Source: Rhodoblastus sp963736175 (GTDB taxonomy: Bacteria; Pseudomonadota; Alphaproteobacteria; Rhizobiales; Beijerinckiaceae). From it: a DNA stretch of 64,000 nt. Under the pieces are notes generated by a model. That model had not been told where the DNA came from. It made no database searches and saw only the letters and a list, made by a program, of their open reading frames with translations. Both the position numbers and the translations under genes were made by a program. Below are positions 63,166 to 64,000 of the stretch, in pieces (position 1 is the first letter of the stretch; every line of letters begins with the position of its first letter). The DNA is taken from positions 11,082 through 75,081 of the forward strand of contig CAVTNU010000006.1 of NCBI GenBank assembly GCA_963736175.1. Direction: 5' to 3'.

Positions 63166-64000
63166 ATGACGACCAATTCACGCATTCGCAATCAGGCCCT
63201 GCGTTCGAAAATCATGAGCGCGAAAGAGGCGGTGGCGCTGATCGAAAACGGCGACAACGTGGGCATGTCGGGTTTTACCGGCGCCGGTTATCCGAAGGCG
63301 ACGCCGCTGGCGCTGGCCGAACGCATCAACGCCATCCATTTGGCCGGCGAAAAATTCAAGATCGGCGTCTGGACCGGCGCGTCCACGGCGCCCGAGCTCG
63401 ACGGCGCGCTGGCCAAGGTCGACGGCGTCGAGTTGCGCCTGCCCTATCAATCCGACCCGACCTGCCGCAAGCGCATCAACGCCGGGGAGATGGACTATAT
63501 CGACATCCATCTTTCCCATGTCGCGCAGTTCGTCTGGTCCGGCTTTCTCGGCAAGCTCAACGTCGCCATCGTCGAGGTCGCCGGCGTGCGCGAGGACGGT
63601 TCGCTCATTCCCTCCTCGTCGGTCGGCAACAACAAGACCTGGCTGGACCAGGCCGACAAGATCATCCTCGAGGTCAATAGCTGGCAGAACCTGGCGTTGG
63701 AGGGGATGCACGACATTTATTACGGCACGCAACTGCCGCCCAAGCGCAAGCCGATCCAGATCCTTGAATCGCATGACCGGATCGGCGAGCCCTATTTTCG
63801 CTGCGACCCGGCCAAGATCATCGCCATCGTCGAAACCGACATGGCCGATCGCAACACCGTCTTTTCCCCGCCCGACGAGGTGTCGAACAAGATCGCCGGC
63901 CATATCCTCGAATTTCTCAGCCATGAAGTGAAGAAGGGCCGCCTGCCGGCCTCGCTGCTACCGCTGCAATCGGGCGTCGGCAATGTCGCCAACGCGGTGA
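63166..64000 (+). CDS. Acetyl-CoA hydrolase / succinyl-CoA:acetate CoA-transferase (partial)
   Basis: ATG 63166 with GGAG six bases upstream; 278 residues to the window edge, no stop. Family ACH1/Cat1: MSAKEAVALIENGDNVGMSGFTGAGYPKATPLAL at the start, then LPYQSDPTCRKRINAGEMDYIDIHLSHVAQ and a C-terminal part with LLPLQSGVGNVANAV. The full family length is about 500 residues, so the catalytic Glu region lies beyond the window. It links acetate and succinate activation, useful when acetyl-CoA and succinyl-CoA arise from aromatic degradation. Confidence 0.9.
   Translation, partial: MTTNSRIRNQALRSKIMSAKEAVALIENGDNVGMSGFTGAGYPKATPLALAERINAIHLAGEKFKIGVWTGASTAPELDGALAKVDGVELRLPYQSDPTCRKRINAGEMDYIDIHLSHVAQFVWSGFLGKLNVAIVEVAGVREDGSLIPSSSVGNNKTWLDQADKIILEVNSWQNLALEGMHDIYYGTQLPPKRKPIQILESHDRIGEPYFRCDPAKIIAIVETDMADRNTVFSPPDEVSNKIAGHILEFLSHEVKKGRLPASLLPLQSGVGNVANAV

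Overview
The window comes from an alphaproteobacterium of the order Hyphomicrobiales (Rhizobiales). The clearest marker is the block HPr - EIIA(Man) - short HPr kinase - ChvG - ChvI, divergent from a PPOX/HugZ-like gene and pckA. The ChpT phosphotransferase, a petP/petR-like MarR-regulator pair, a DUF1134 protein and a PodJ-like polarity protein fit the same order. A Beijerinckiaceae/Methylocystaceae-type organism is plausible, but no sequence here fixes the genus. Most of the window is GC-rich and densely packed core genome. The first 6.6 kb is AT-richer, loosely packed and full of secreted or unknown proteins.

Layout. (1) 1-6640: accessory stretch with a truncated membrane gene, a secreted ClpP/crotonase-like protein, a small lipoprotein, an XRE regulator, degenerate reading frames, a frameshifted DUF805 gene, a secreted propeller-like protein and two families of short dispersed repeats. 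(2) 6647-14827: tRNA-Val(GAC), then the aerobic hybrid benzoate pathway on the minus strand: DUF4863, benzoate-CoA ligase and alpha/beta hydrolase, then boxC, boxB and boxA. Benzoate is activated to benzoyl-CoA, epoxidised by BoxAB and ring-cleaved by BoxC. The gap before boxC holds a perfect FNR/FixK-type box. The promoter region of the ligase unit holds a long palindrome centred on a TTGACA hexamer. (3) 15025-21962: PTS(Ntr-like) regulatory proteins, ChvG/ChvI, PPOX/HugZ-like protein, pckA and its terminator. (4) 21982-35112: chpT, cysQ, a frameshifted DUF1134 gene, metK-trmB, SGNH hydrolase, lgt - methyltransferase - pgeF, ubiK, ybjN-like - proC, a TetR-like regulator and DUF1186/SEC-C. (5) 35168-39030: MarR - response regulator - kinase, divergent from ilvE across a palindrome.

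(6) 39150-41626: tRNA-Arg(ACG) followed by a Tox-REase-5 nuclease toxin and its Imm52-type immunity protein. (7) 41689-51238: lytic transglycosylase, then a co-oriented outer-membrane uptake locus: two DUF2946-like small proteins, a Crp/FNR regulator, two tandem copper-receptor-like TonB-dependent receptors, ExbB, ExbD and TonB. (8) 51266-64000: universal stress protein, a TacT/TacA-like toxin-antitoxin pair, tRNA-Thr(GGT), murA, a 1270-residue PodJ-like Sel1 protein, a MerR regulator, class I fumarase, Vsr, a PHA-granule-type protein and the start of an acetate CoA-transferase.

The most unusual items are the toxin-immunity pair, the self-contained copper-like Ton locus, and the candidate regulatory sites of the box cluster. 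Three genes (DUF805, chvG, DUF1134) each carry one apparent frameshift, which may reflect real decay or indels in the assembly.
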